A stretch of DNA of 64,000 nt from JADJPO01 sp963724535 (GTDB lineage Bacteria > Actinomycetota > Actinomycetes > Actinomycetales > Kineosporiaceae), in contig CAVRVD010000007.1 in the NCBI GenBank assembly GCA_963724535.1, positions 39,573 through 103,572 of the forward strand. Reading direction: 5' to 3'. The notes under the pieces are model-generated. The model ran no database searches, had not been told where the DNA came from, and saw only the letters and a list, made by a program, of their open reading frames with translations. Shown here piece after piece: positions 8,317-17,275 of this stretch. The position numbers were made by a program, and so were the translations under genes. The first letter of the stretch is position 1, and each line of letters opens with the position of its first letter.

Positions 8317-10925
8317 GCCAGCTCTCCGGTTCCGGTCGGGGAGTCAGTCGAGGAGGCGTGCCGGGTGCCGGCCGGGACGGTCAGCGGGGTGACGGCCTCA
8401 GCAGAGGCGGGGGCGATCGAGACCACGGACGTGGCCTCGGCCCTCAGGGTGGCCCGGACCGCCGATCCCGCAGAGTTGGTCGGCAGCCAGACCACCCGGT
8501 CCGGCATCGCCGTGACCCGGGCGGGCAACGTGATCCGACCGTGTGCCGTGGAGACGGTCAGCTCACCGCCGTCGACGAGCCCGATCTCCGCCGCGGTCGC
8601 TGCCGACAACCGGGCGATCGGACGGTGCGCCGTCCCGGCGAGGTAGGCCTCGCCGTCCTGCAGCCGGCCGGCGTCGAGCAGCATCGCCCAGGTGGCCAGG
8701 GCCGCCGAGCCGACGCCGGGCCGTGGCGGGTCGCCCGGGCTGGACACCGGACCCGGCGCGCGCAGCCCCTCCCACGCCTCCAGCTGGGCGATCTCGGAGC
8801 GGACCTGCTCCAGGCTGCGCATCCCGATGGGTGCGTCCAGGGCGTCGGCGATCATGCCGAGCACCCGGAAGTCGGACATGGCGTTCGTGGTCAGCGCGGC
8901 GGGGAAGGCGCGCCAGCGGCCCTCCCAGTTGACGAAGGTGCCGCCCTTCTCGGTGATCGGCGCGACCGGTAGCACGACGTCGGCGAGCTGGGTGACCTCC
9001 GAGGACCGAACCTCCACGCTGACCAGGAACCCGACCCGGTCCAGGGCCTGCAGCGCCAAGGCCGGATCCGGTAGGTCACCCGGGTCCACGCCGCCGACGA
9101 CGAGTGCGGCGAGCTCGCCGCGGGCCGCGGCTGCCACCATCGAGGCGGTGTCTCGACCCGTGCCGGACGGCAGCGACGCGACGTCCCAGGCGGCGGCGAT
9201 GTCGACCCGGGCGGCGGGGTCGGACACGGGGCGTCCCCCGGGCAGCAGCCCGGGCAGCGCCCCCACCTCGACCGCCCCGCGCTCCCCCGCCCGGCGCGGC
9301 ACCCAGGCCAGGGCGGCGCCGGTCGCGCTCGCCAGCCGGACCGCGGCGGTCAGCGCGCCGGGGACGACGGCCAGCCGCTCGCCGACCAGGATCACCGCGC
9401 CGTCCCGGCGCAGCGCGGCCACGGTGTCGGCCACCTCGTCGGCGCCGGCGGCGATCGCCTGGATCACCTCGGCCTCGGTGCCGGGAGCGCTGGGGATCAG
9501 CGTGCCGCCGAGCTTGGTCAGCCCGCGGCTGGCCAGGGGCGCCACGGCATGGACGGCGAGCGGGTCGGTGAGCCGCATGGCCGCCTTGCGCAGCCGCAGG
9601 AAGACGATCGGCGACTCCTCCTCGGGCTCCAGGCCGAGCAGCAGCACCGCCGGTGCGTTCTCCAGGTCGCGGTAGGTCGGCCCCATCGCCCGTCCGGCGA
9701 CGGAGTGGGCGAGGAAGTGGCTCTCCTCGACCGAGTGCGGCCGGGCCCTGAAGTCGACGTCGTTGGTGCCCAGCACGACCCGGGCGAACTTGGCGTAGGC
9801 GTAGGCGTCCTCGACGCTGACCCTCCCGCCGACCAGTACCCCGACGCCGTCGCCACGCGCCGCGGCCAGACCCTGCGCGGCGACGTCCAGGGCCTCCGGC
9901 CAGGAGGCGGTTCGCAGCCGGCCGGTCTCGGCGTCCCGTACCAGGGGATGCTCGATCCGGTCCGGTGCGGTGGTCCAGGTGAACGCCCACCGGCCCTTGT
10001 CGCAGTTCCAGTCCTCGTTGACCGCCGGGTCCTCCAGCGCCAGGCGTCGGGTGACGGCGCCGCGACGGTGGTCGACCCGCAGCGCGCAGCCGCTGGCGCA
10101 GTGCTCGCACACCCCGGGGGTGGAGGCCAGGTCGAAGGGGCGGGCCCGGAACCGGTAGGCGGCGCCGGTCAGTGCCCCGACCGGGCAGATCTGGACGGTG
10201 TTGCCGGAGAAGTAGCTGGCGAAGGGCTCGCCGCTGTCGGCCAGCGAGGCCTCGCCCACGGTGACAAAACCGAGCACCTCCGGCGAGAAGGTGCCGATCT
10301 GCTGCTGAGCGCCGCGCATCTGCAGGTCGATGAACGGGTCCCCGGCGATCTCCTGGGAGAACCGGGTGCAGCGCTGGCACAGGATGCAGCGCTCGCGGTC
10401 CAGCAGCACCTGGGTGGAGATCCGGATCGGCTTGGGGAAGGTCCGCTTCACGTCGACGAACTGGCTACTGGCCTGGCCGTTGGACATCGCCTGGTTCTGC
10501 AGCGGGCACTCCCCGCCCTTGTCGCAGACCGGACAGTCCAGCGGGTGGTTGATGAGCAGGAACTCCATCACGCCGCGCTGAGCCTTCTCGGCGACCGGCG
10601 AGGTGCGCTGGGTGCGGACCACCATGCCGGGGGTGCACTCCAGGGTGCAGGAGGCCTGGGGCTTGGGCATCGGCCGCAGGGTGCCGTCCGGACCCGGAGT
10701 GGCCACCTCGACCAGGCACTGCCGGCAGGCACCGGCCGGCGCCAGCAGCGGGTGGTCGCAGAACCGGGGGATGGCGATGCCGAGCTGCTCGGCGGCCCGG
10801 ATCACCAGGGTGCCCTTGGCCACGCTGATCTCGGTGTCGTCGATGGTGAGCGTGACCAGGTCCGGGGGCGGGGCCGGCGCCGGGGACGGGCTGGCACCGG
10901 CGGGCGGGTTCGACGTCGCGGTCAT
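8313..10925 (-). CDS. nuoG: NADH-quinone oxidoreductase subunit G (iron-sulfur chain)
   Basis: Large peripheral-arm subunit, 870 residues, carrying the electron chain from NuoF/E to NuoI. In order: an N-terminal 2Fe-2S ferredoxin domain (CDHPLLAPAGACRQC), the HPLDCPVCDKGGEC region with a His-liganded cluster, the ERCILCQRCTRF and QICPVGAL cluster ligands, a CEHCASGC motif suggesting the extra N7 cluster, then a molybdopterin-oxidoreductase-like domain with no cofactor role expected. The ATG at 10925 shares its A with the nuoF stop (TGATG). The frame continues upstream inside nuoF only as a shadow. Confidence 0.96.
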   Translation of the reverse strand: MTATSNPPAGASPSPAPAPPPDLVTLTIDDTEISVAKGTLVIRAAEQLGIAIPRFCDHPLLAPAGACRQCLVEVATPGPDGTLRPMPKPQASCTLECTPGMVVRTQRTSPVAEKAQRGVMEFLLINHPLDCPVCDKGGECPLQNQAMSNGQASSQFVDVKRTFPKPIRISTQVLLDRERCILCQRCTRFSQEIAGDPFIDLQMRGAQQQIGTFSPEVLGFVTVGEASLADSGEPFASYFSGNTVQICPVGALTGAAYRFRARPFDLASTPGVCEHCASGCALRVDHRRGAVTRRLALEDPAVNEDWNCDKGRWAFTWTTAPDRIEHPLVRDAETGRLRTASWPEALDVAAQGLAAARGDGVGVLVGGRVSVEDAYAYAKFARVVLGTNDVDFRARPHSVEESHFLAHSVAGRAMGPTYRDLENAPAVLLLGLEPEEESPIVFLRLRKAAMRLTDPLAVHAVAPLASRGLTKLGGTLIPSAPGTEAEVIQAIAAGADEVADTVAALRRDGAVILVGERLAVVPGALTAAVRLASATGAALAWVPRRAGERGAVEVGALPGLLPGGRPVSDPAARVDIAAAWDVASLPSGTGRDTASMVAAAARGELAALVVGGVDPGDLPDPALALQALDRVGFLVSVEVRSSEVTQLADVVLPVAPITEKGGTFVNWEGRWRAFPAALTTNAMSDFRVLGMIADALDAPIGMRSLEQVRSEIAQLEAWEGLRAPGPVSSPGDPPRPGVGSAALATWAMLLDAGRLQDGEAYLAGTAHRPIARLSAATAAEIGLVDGGELTVSTAHGRITLPARVTAMPDRVVWLPTNSAGSAVRATLRAEATSVVSIAPASAEAVTPLTVPAGTRHASSTDSPTGTGELA

Positions 10926-12229
10926 CAGACGAGAGCTTCCTCGAAGAGCGCGGACTGAGCCGGGTCGAACGGGCAGCCGCCACCGGTGAAGTGGGCGACG
11001 TACTCGTCGCGGAAGTACGCGATGGAGGACTGCACCGGGCTGGCCGCGCCGTCGCCGAGGGCGCAGAAGGACCGGCCGAGCAGGTTGTCGCAGATGTCGA
11101 GCAGCTTGTTCAGGTCGGCCTCGCTGCCCTCGCCGCGCTCGAGCCGGTGCAGCACCTGGGCCATCCAGAAGGTGCCCTCCCGGCACGGGGTGCACTTGCC
11201 GCACGACTCGTGTTTGTAGAACTCGGTCCAGCGCAGCGTGGCCCGGACCACGCAGGTGGTGTCGTCGAAGATCTGCAGGGCCCGGGTGCCGAGCATCGAC
11301 CCGGCCGCGCCGACCTCCTCGAAGTCGAGCGAGGTGTCCAGGTGCGCCTCGGTGAACAGTGGTGTGGACGAGCCGCCCGGGGTCCAGAACTTCAGGCGGC
11401 GCCCGCCGCGGATGCCGCCGGCCATGGCCAGCAGCTCGCGAAGGGTGATCCCCAGCGGGGCCTCGTACTGCCCGGGCCGGGTGACGTGGCCGGACAGGGA
11501 GAAGAAGCCGAACCCGGTGGACTTCTCGGTGCCCATCGACTTGAACCATTCCGGGCCGTTGCCGACGATCGACGGCACGCTGGCGATCGACTCGACGTTG
11601 TTGATCACTGTCGGCCGCGCGTACAGACCGGCCACCGCCGGGAACGGCGGCTTGAGCCGGGGCTGGCCGCGCCGCCCCTCGAGCGAGTCCAGCAGGGCGG
11701 TCTCCTCGCCGCAGATGTAGGCACCGGCGCCGGCGTGCGCGACGACCTCCAGGTCGAACCCGGTGCCGAGGATGTCCCGACCCAGGTACCCGGCGGACCG
11801 GGCCTCGTCGATGGCGTGCATCAGCCGGCGGTAGACGTGCACCACCTCGCCGCGGATGTAGATGAAGGCCTTGTGGCAGCCGATCGCATAGCTGGTGATG
11901 ATGACGCCCTCGATCAGCGAGTGCGGGTTGGCCATCATCAGCGGGACGTCCTTGCAGGTGCCCGGCTCGGACTCGTCGGCGTTCACCACGAGGTAGCGCG
12001 GACCGCCATCCGGCTTGGGCAGGAACGACCACTTCAAGCCGGTGGGGAAACCGGCACCGCCGCGGCCGCGCAGCCCGGAGTCCTTCACGGCGGTGACCAC
12101 GTCGGCCGGGTCCATGCCGAGGGCCGTGCGCAGCGACTGATAGCCGCCGTGCCGTTCGTAACCGGCCAGGGTCCAGGAGTCGTCCTCGTCCCAGTGCGCG
12201 CTGAGCACCGGGGTCAGGGTGATGGCCAT
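10925..12229 (-). CDS. nuoF: NADH-quinone oxidoreductase subunit F (NADH and FMN site)
   Basis: Oxidises NADH through FMN and passes electrons to the N3 cluster; 434 residues. Visible motifs: GRGGAGFPTGLKW and YLVVNADESEPGTCKD for FMN and NADH binding, YICGEETALLDSLEG, and ESCGKCTPCREG plus a later cysteine in SFCALGDGA for the 4Fe-4S cluster. The start is ATG 12229, two bases after nuoE. Length and motifs are ordinary for bacterial NuoF. Confidence 0.97.
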   Translation of the reverse strand: MAITLTPVLSAHWDEDDSWTLAGYERHGGYQSLRTALGMDPADVVTAVKDSGLRGRGGAGFPTGLKWSFLPKPDGGPRYLVVNADESEPGTCKDVPLMMANPHSLIEGVIITSYAIGCHKAFIYIRGEVVHVYRRLMHAIDEARSAGYLGRDILGTGFDLEVVAHAGAGAYICGEETALLDSLEGRRGQPRLKPPFPAVAGLYARPTVINNVESIASVPSIVGNGPEWFKSMGTEKSTGFGFFSLSGHVTRPGQYEAPLGITLRELLAMAGGIRGGRRLKFWTPGGSSTPLFTEAHLDTSLDFEEVGAAGSMLGTRALQIFDDTTCVVRATLRWTEFYKHESCGKCTPCREGTFWMAQVLHRLERGEGSEADLNKLLDICDNLLGRSFCALGDGAASPVQSSIAYFRDEYVAHFTGGGCPFDPAQSALFEEALV

Positions 12230-12231
12230 GC

Positions 12232-13185
12232 TCAGGCCTCCTTCGTCTCGGACGCGGCGTCGCCGTCCGGGGCAGGGGTCACCGGCGACCCGTCGTCGTC
12301 CGTGCCGCGGGTGGCCTCACCGACCGGCTTGCCGGCCACGGTCCCGGCCCGTTCTGTGGTGTCCGCCGGCACCGCGCCGGCGTCGTTGCCGCTGGTCCGG
12401 GCGGCCCGGGCGGCGGGCTGGGCGGCCATCGACGCGACGGGGGCGGAGCCGCCGTCGCCCGGCCCGGGCGGTGCCGTCCACCCGCTGCGCCGGGAGAGCA
12501 GCGTGCCCTCCCTGGACGGCGCGCCGGCGTTGACCCCCTCGGCGGCCCGGCCGTCGCCGAACCCGGCGAGCACCCGGGAGACCTCCTTGAACGAGCAGAC
12601 GGTGGCCGCGCCCCGGGTCGGGGTCACCTGCTCACCGGCCCGCAGCCGGTCCACCAGTGCACGGGCGCTGCCCGGGGTCTGGTTGTCGAAGAACTCCCAG
12701 TTGACCATCACTACCGGCGCGTAGTCGCAGGCGGCGTTGCACTCGACCGCCTCGAGGGTGATCTCGCCGTCCTCGGTGGTCTCGTCATGCCCCACGCCCA
12801 GGTGCCGTTCCAGCTCGGCGAAGATGGCGTCACCGCCCATCACCGCGCACAGCGTGTTCACGCAGACCCCGACCGTGTAGGTGCCGTTGGGGTGGCGCTT
12901 GTACTGGGTGTAGAAGGTGGCCACCGCGGCCACCTCGGCGGTGGTCAGGTCGAGCTGCTCGGCGCAGAACGCGATGCCCTCGGCGCTGACGAAGCCCTGC
13001 TCGCTCTGGACCAGGTGCAGCATCGGCAGCAGCGCCGAGCGGGGCACCGGGTACCGGGCGATGATCGTCTGGGCGTCCCGGGCCAGACGTTCGCGCACCT
13101 CGTCGGTGAAGGCGAGGGGGGTGCGGTCGGCGGGGTCGCCGGGTGTCGGGGTACCAGCTGCGGGGGTACCAGGTGCCGGAGCCAT
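12232..13185 (-). CDS. nuoE: NADH-quinone oxidoreductase subunit E (2Fe-2S thioredoxin-like)
   Basis: Peripheral-arm partner of NuoF, 317 residues from ATG 13185, which overlaps the nuoD stop as TGATG. The 2Fe-2S ligands are Cys108, Cys113, Cys149 and Cys153 (CVNTLC and CNAAC). The folded domain ends near residue 207. The remaining 110 residues are rich in Ala, Gly, Pro and Thr and look disordered. E. coli NuoE is about 166 residues, so half of this protein is additional. A short Pro/Thr-rich N-terminal extension also precedes the domain. Confidence 0.95.
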   Translation of the reverse strand: MAPAPGTPAAGTPTPGDPADRTPLAFTDEVRERLARDAQTIIARYPVPRSALLPMLHLVQSEQGFVSAEGIAFCAEQLDLTTAEVAAVATFYTQYKRHPNGTYTVGVCVNTLCAVMGGDAIFAELERHLGVGHDETTEDGEITLEAVECNAACDYAPVVMVNWEFFDNQTPGSARALVDRLRAGEQVTPTRGAATVCSFKEVSRVLAGFGDGRAAEGVNAGAPSREGTLLSRRSGWTAPPGPGDGGSAPVASMAAQPAARAARTSGNDAGAVPADTTERAGTVAGKPVGEATRGTDDDGSPVTPAPDGDAASETKEA

Positions 13186-14540
13186 CAGCGGTCCACGCCT
13201 CCCATGACCGGGTCGATCGAGGCCACCGCGGCGATGACGTCGGCGATCATGCTGCCCTCGCACATCGCCGCGACCGCCTGCAGGTTGACGAACGAGGGGT
13301 CGCGGAAGTGGGCCCGGTAGGGGCGGGTCCCACCGTCCGACACCAGGTGCACGGCGAGCTCGCCCCGAGCGGACTCGACCGCCTGGTAGACCTGGCCGGC
13401 CGGCACCCGGAAGCCCTCGGTGACCAGCTTGAAGTGATGGATCAGGGCCTCCATCGAGGTGCCCATGATCTCCCGGATGTGGTTGAGGCTGTTGCCTATC
13501 CCGTCACCACTGACCGCGAGCTGGGCAGGCCAGGCGATCTTCTTGTCGGTCACCATCACCGGCTGCTTGTCCAGCGAGCCCAGGCGCTCGACGCACTGCT
13601 CGACGATCCGCAGGGACTGCTTCATCTCCTCGATCCGGATCCGCATCCGGCCGTAGGCGTCGCAGGTGTCCCAGGTGGGAACCTCGAAGTCGTAGGACTC
13701 GTACCCGCAGTAGGGCTCGCTCTTGCGCAGGTCGTGCGGCAGCCCTGTGGAGCGCAGCACCGGGCCGGTCATGCCCAGGGCCATGCAGCCGGTCAGGTCC
13801 AGGTAGCCGGTGTCGATCAGGCGGGCCTTGACGATCGGGTTCTCGTTGGCCAGCTTCTCGATGTCGCCGATCCCCCGGCGCAGCTCGGGGATGGTCACCC
13901 GGATGCTGTCCAGCGCGCCGGGCGGGATGTCCTGGGCCAGGCCGCCGGGACGGATGTAGGCATGGTTCATCCGCAGCCCGGTGATCAGCTCGAACAGCGA
14001 CAGGACACGTTCGCGCTCCCGGAAGCCGACGGTCATGACGGTGAGCGCGCCGATCTCCATACCCCCGGTGGCCATGGCCACCAGGTGGGAGGCGATCCGG
14101 TTGAGCTCCATCATCATCACCCGGATCACGGTGGCCCGTTCCGGGACCTCATCGGTGATCCCGAGCAGCCGCTCCACACCGAGACAGAAGGCGGCCTCCT
14201 GGAACAGCGGGGTCAGGTAGTCCATCCGGGTGCAGAAGGTCACGCCCTGGGTCCAGGTGCGGAACTCCATGTTCTTCTCGATGCCGGTGTGCAGGTAGCC
14301 GATCCCGCACCGGGCCTCGGTGACGGTCTCGCCGTCCAGTTCGAGGATCAGCCGGAGCACGCCGTGGGTCGACGGGTGCTGCGGCCCCATGTTGACGACG
14401 ATCCGCTCATCGCCGAGGCTGGCCGCCTCCTCGGCGATGTCACTCCAGTCCCCGCCGCTGGCGGTGAACACCCGGCCGGCGCCGGCCTGTTCCGGCCCGG
14501 GGGCGTACGGGTCGCTGCTGGGCGCCGTGGTCTCGCTCAT
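13185..14540 (-). CDS. nuoD: NADH-quinone oxidoreductase subunit D
   Basis: 49-kDa type subunit that forms the quinone pocket with NuoB, 451 residues. Family signatures include NMGPQHPSTHGVLRLILELD near residue 50 with the quinone-site histidine, GYLHTGIEKNMEFRTW, and PGGLAQDIPPG. The C-terminus EGSMIADVIAAVASIDPVMG is typical. ATG 14540 overlaps the nuoC stop (TGATG). The first 45 residues are a variable hydrophilic leader. NuoC and NuoD are separate, unlike in E. coli. Confidence 0.97.
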   Translation of the reverse strand: MSETTAPSSDPYAPGPEQAGAGRVFTASGGDWSDIAEEAASLGDERIVVNMGPQHPSTHGVLRLILELDGETVTEARCGIGYLHTGIEKNMEFRTWTQGVTFCTRMDYLTPLFQEAAFCLGVERLLGITDEVPERATVIRVMMMELNRIASHLVAMATGGMEIGALTVMTVGFRERERVLSLFELITGLRMNHAYIRPGGLAQDIPPGALDSIRVTIPELRRGIGDIEKLANENPIVKARLIDTGYLDLTGCMALGMTGPVLRSTGLPHDLRKSEPYCGYESYDFEVPTWDTCDAYGRMRIRIEEMKQSLRIVEQCVERLGSLDKQPVMVTDKKIAWPAQLAVSGDGIGNSLNHIREIMGTSMEALIHHFKLVTEGFRVPAGQVYQAVESARGELAVHLVSDGGTRPYRAHFRDPSFVNLQAVAAMCEGSMIADVIAAVASIDPVMGGVDR

Positions 14541-15301
14541 CAGCGGTACGACCTCCTCGTGTCGGGCGGCGGGATGCTGGCGCCCTTGTACTCCACCGGG
14601 ATCCCGCCGAGCGGGTAGTCCTTGCGCTGCGGGTGGCCCGGCCAGTCGTCCGGCATCTGGATACGGGTCAGCGCCGGGTGGCCGTCGAAGATGATCCCGA
14701 AGAAGTCCCAGGCCTCGCGCTCGTGCCAGTCGGCGGTCGGGTACACCGACACCGCCGACGGGATGTGCGGGTCGGCGTCGGGACAGGTCACCTCGAGCCG
14801 GAGCCGGCGGTTGTGGGTGATCGAGAGCAGGTTGTAGACCGCGTGCAGCTCGCGGTCGCTGTCGTGCGGGTAGTGCACGCCGCTGATGTTGACGCACATC
14901 TCGAATCGCAGGTCCGGGTCGTCGCGCATCACCTGGCAGACGGTGAGCAGGTGCTCACGTCGCACGTACAGGGTCATCTCGCCCCGGTCGATGACCACCT
15001 TCTCCAGCGCCGCGCCGCGCAGGTTCTCCCCGGCCGTGGCCAGCGCGGCGTCCAGCGCGTCGGCGATCTCGTCGAAACCGTTGCCGTACGGCCGCTGGCT
15101 GGGGGCGGGCATGGTGACCGTACGGATCAGACCGCCGTAGCCGGAGGTGTCCCCCGAGCCCTGCACGCCGAACATGCCGTGCTGGGTCGCCACCTCATCG
15201 GCCCGGGCCCGGGTCGACTCGGGGACGCCCAGGGTCTCCCCCGGCTCGGTGCCAGGGGTGTCGCCGCCGGCGGTGCCGCCGGTGGTGCTGTCGGTGCTCA
15301 C
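14540..15301 (-). CDS. nuoC: NADH-quinone oxidoreductase subunit C
   Basis: 30-kDa type peripheral subunit of complex I, 253 residues. The C-terminal signature ADWHEREAWDFFGIIFDGHP with DWPGHPQRKDYPLGG identifies the family. The first 60 residues are Gly/Thr-rich and variable. I chose GTG 15301 because it overlaps the nuoB stop as GTGA, the coupling used through the operon. The open frame continues upstream inside nuoB but is not NuoC-like. Confidence 0.96.
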   Translation of the reverse strand: MSTDSTTGGTAGGDTPGTEPGETLGVPESTRARADEVATQHGMFGVQGSGDTSGYGGLIRTVTMPAPSQRPYGNGFDEIADALDAALATAGENLRGAALEKVVIDRGEMTLYVRREHLLTVCQVMRDDPDLRFEMCVNISGVHYPHDSDRELHAVYNLLSITHNRRLRLEVTCPDADPHIPSAVSVYPTADWHEREAWDFFGIIFDGHPALTRIQMPDDWPGHPQRKDYPLGGIPVEYKGASIPPPDTRRSYR

Positions 15302-15852
15302 CGCAACAAGCCCTTCATCTGCGAGGTCGGCAGGGCGGCCATGGCCGCTTCCTCCGCAGCCCGAGCCGCGGCCACCCGGTTGACGCCGAGCGGCGACGTG
15401 GCGATCTGGTCGTGCAGGGTGAGGATCGCGTTGATCAGCATCTCTGGTCGGGGAGGGCAGCCGGGCAGGTAGATGTCGACCGTCACCACGTGGTCGACGC
15501 CCTGGACGATGGCGTAGTTGTTGAACATGCCGCCGCTGGAGGCGCACACCCCCATGGCGATTACCCATTTCGGCTCGACCATCTGGTCGTAGATCTGGCG
15601 TAGGACGGGGGCCATCTTCTGGCTCACCCGGCCCGCGACGATCATGAGGTCCGCCTGTCGCGGCGAGGCGCGGAAGACCTCCATGCCGAACCGGGCCAGG
15701 TCGTAGCGGGGCCCTCCAGTCGACATCATCTCGATCGCGCAACAGGCCAACCCGAAGGTGGCCGGCCACAGCGAGCCCTTGCGGAAGTAGCCGGCGATCG
15801 CCTCGACCGACGTCAACAGGAAGCCGCTCGGCACCTTCTCCTCGATACCCAT
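15298..15852 (-). CDS. nuoB: NADH-quinone oxidoreductase subunit B (cluster N2)
   Basis: Carries the terminal 4Fe-4S cluster N2 that reduces quinone; 184 residues, the usual size. The tandem cysteines in FGLACCAIEMM and the later cysteines in AMGVCASSGGMF and YLPGCPPRPEMLI are the four cluster ligands. The start is ATG 15852, 71 bases after nuoA, the largest gap inside the operon. The only thing noticed in the gap is a possible spacer with no strong hairpin. Confidence 0.97.
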   Translation of the reverse strand: MGIEEKVPSGFLLTSVEAIAGYFRKGSLWPATFGLACCAIEMMSTGGPRYDLARFGMEVFRASPRQADLMIVAGRVSQKMAPVLRQIYDQMVEPKWVIAMGVCASSGGMFNNYAIVQGVDHVVTVDIYLPGCPPRPEMLINAILTLHDQIATSPLGVNRVAAARAAEEAAMAALPTSQMKGLLR

Positions 15853-15923
15853 ACCCGACCTTCCGCCTCAGTACGCCGCTCGGATGCGCCCAGCTCGATC
15901 GCGCTCAGTTCGACAGGTTCGGG

Positions 15924-16283
15924 TCAGTCCCACTCCAGGCCTCCCCGGCGCCACACGTAGGCGTAGGCGATGAAGACCGTGGCGATGAACAGGACCATCT
16001 CGATGAGCGCGAACAGGCCGAGCCGGTCGAAGGCGACGGCGAACGGGATCAGGAACACGCTCTCGATGTCGAAGATGATGAAGAGCATCGCGACCAGGTA
16101 GTACTTCACCGGGAACCGACCGCCGCCGGCCGCGTGCGGGGTGGGCTCGATACCGCACTCGTAGGCATCGACCTTGGCGCGGTTGTAGCGCTTGGGACCG
16201 GCCAACGCGCTCGCAGCGATGGAGAAGAGGGCGAATCCGGCCGAGATCGCGGCCAGGGCCAGGATCGGCACGTAGGGGTTCAC
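15924..16283 (-). CDS. nuoA: NADH-quinone oxidoreductase subunit A
   Basis: First gene of the nuo operon. It encodes a 119-residue, three-helix membrane subunit. Typical segments are RYNRAKVDAYECGIEPTP with the loop cysteine and FPVKYYLVAMLFIIFDIESV with conserved acidic residues. GTG 16283 (VNPYVPILAL) fits the family. The frame is open upstream but that part is charged and unrelated. The 214-base gap up to menG must hold the operon promoter. Confidence 0.96.
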   Translation of the reverse strand: MNPYVPILALAAISAGFALFSIAASALAGPKRYNRAKVDAYECGIEPTPHAAGGGRFPVKYYLVAMLFIIFDIESVFLIPFAVAFDRLGLFALIEMVLFIATVFIAYAYVWRRGGLEWD

Positions 16284-16359
16284 GCGGCCACCCTTCTTGT
16301 CTCGGTCAACTGCCGTCCGGTCCACCTGCAGGGGCATCGTCGCATCGCGCGGCGAACCC

Positions 16360-16365
16360 ATCCTA
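16360..16365 (-). promoter_or_regulatory. possible -10 box for the nuo operon
   Basis: On the minus strand TAGGAT lies about 77 bases before the nuoA start and resembles the TAGGCT-type -10 boxes elsewhere in the window. No convincing -35 hexamer stands at 16-18 bases upstream, so this is only a candidate start point for the operon transcript. Confidence 0.3.
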
Positions 16366-16423
16366 GGGGCCACCACCCCTCGATCCGCCGAGCCCCCACC
16401 TGATCCGCCGCGCCCGTTCTTAT

Positions 16424-16442
16424 GTGCTCTTGTGAAGAGCAC
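16424..16442. promoter_or_regulatory. perfect 19-bp palindrome upstream of nuoA, candidate operator
   Basis: GTGCTCTTGTGAAGAGCAC has two perfect 8-base arms around a 3-base centre. It lies 141-159 bases before nuoA and 56 bases beyond the menG stop. It could be an operator for the nuo operon or a weak hairpin after menG. No T-run follows on the minus strand, which argues against a terminator. Its spacing does not fit the Rex box seen at 46143. Confidence 0.45.
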
Positions 16443-16497
16443 GGCCGGCCCTCGTCACACCGTCGCGCAGCCCCACGGGGACCCTACGCGCAGACGC

Positions 16498-17190
16498 TCA
16501 GGGGCGCACGGCCCGGTGCAGGGCCACGATCCCGCCAGACAGGTTGCGGTAGGCGACGTCCTCCCAGCCGGCGCTGCGGATGAGCCGGGCCAGCCCGGCC
16601 TGGTCGGGCCAGGCACGAATCGACTCGGCCAGGTAGCGGTAGGCCTGCGGGTTGCTGGCCACCCGGTCGGCCAGCGCGGGCAGCGCCCGCATCAGGTAGC
16701 CGGTATAGACGGCGCGGAAAGGCGCCCAGGTCGGCTGGGAGAACTCACACACGACGAGCCGGCCGCCGTGCCGGGTCACCCGGCGCAGCTCGGCCAGGGC
16801 GGCCTCGGTGTCGGCCACGTTGCGCAGCCCGAAGGAGATCGTCGCCGCGTCGAACGCGCCGTCTGCGAACGGCAGTCGCAGCGCGTCACCGGCCACGAAC
16901 GCCAGGTCGTCGCGGCGCCGCTGTCCGGCCCGCAGCATGCCCAGTGAGAAGTCACAGGCGAGGACGTGCACGCCCGCGTCGGCCAACGGGTCGCTGGAGG
17001 TACCGGTCCCGGCGGCCACGTCGAGCACGCGCTCGCCCGCCCGCACGTCCAGGGCCCGGGCGACATGGACGCGCCAGCGCTGGTCCTGACGCAGCGACAG
17101 GATCGAGTTGGTCCGGTCGTAGCCCGCGGCCACCTCGTCGAACATCGCGGCCACGTCGTGGGGCGTCTTCTCCAGGCTGGCGCGGGGCAT
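16498..17190 (-). CDS. menG: demethylmenaquinone methyltransferase
   Basis: SAM-dependent C-methylation of demethylmenaquinone, the last step of menaquinone synthesis; 230 residues. UbiE/MenG signatures are clear: DRTNSILSLRQDQRWR near residue 25, the SAM-binding RVLDVAAGTGTSS, ATISFGLRNVADTEAAL, and GGRLVVCEFSQPTW. ATG 17190 gives the normal family length; the longer open frame upstream is antisense to menF. It is placed just upstream of nuo and divergent from menF, so quinone synthesis adjoins the quinone-reducing complex. Confidence 0.95.
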   Translation of the reverse strand: MPRASLEKTPHDVAAMFDEVAAGYDRTNSILSLRQDQRWRVHVARALDVRAGERVLDVAAGTGTSSDPLADAGVHVLACDFSLGMLRAGQRRRDDLAFVAGDALRLPFADGAFDAATISFGLRNVADTEAALAELRRVTRHGGRLVVCEFSQPTWAPFRAVYTGYLMRALPALADRVASNPQAYRYLAESIRAWPDQAGLARLIRSAGWEDVAYRNLSGGIVALHRAVRP

Positions 17191-17260
17191 GCGGGCATGG
17201 TCGCACCCGCGCGCGGGGCCCCGCCACACGTCTGCGGGGGACGTCCGGCAGCCCGGCCCG

Positions 17261-17266
17261 TAGGCT
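17261..17266 (+). promoter_or_regulatory. -10 box of menF
   Basis: TAGGCT stands 9 bases before the menF ATG. With initiation about 7 bases after the hexamer, the transcript would have a leader of only about 3 bases. It matches the recurring TAGGCT box at menE and at the genes starting at 46639 and 60454. Confidence 0.55.
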
Positions 17267-17275
17267 GAGGGCGCC

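Noticed and set aside
15905..15917. 13-base match (TCAGTTCGACAGG) between the nuoA-nuoB gap and the hairpin at 62112-62124
   Set aside because: Matches of this length are expected by chance in 64 kb of GC-rich DNA, and the nuo copy has no inverted partner.
16424..16442. The nuo palindrome as a Rex operator
   Set aside because: GTG and CAC are separated by 13 bases, whereas Rex sites have 8; only a half-site resemblance remains.
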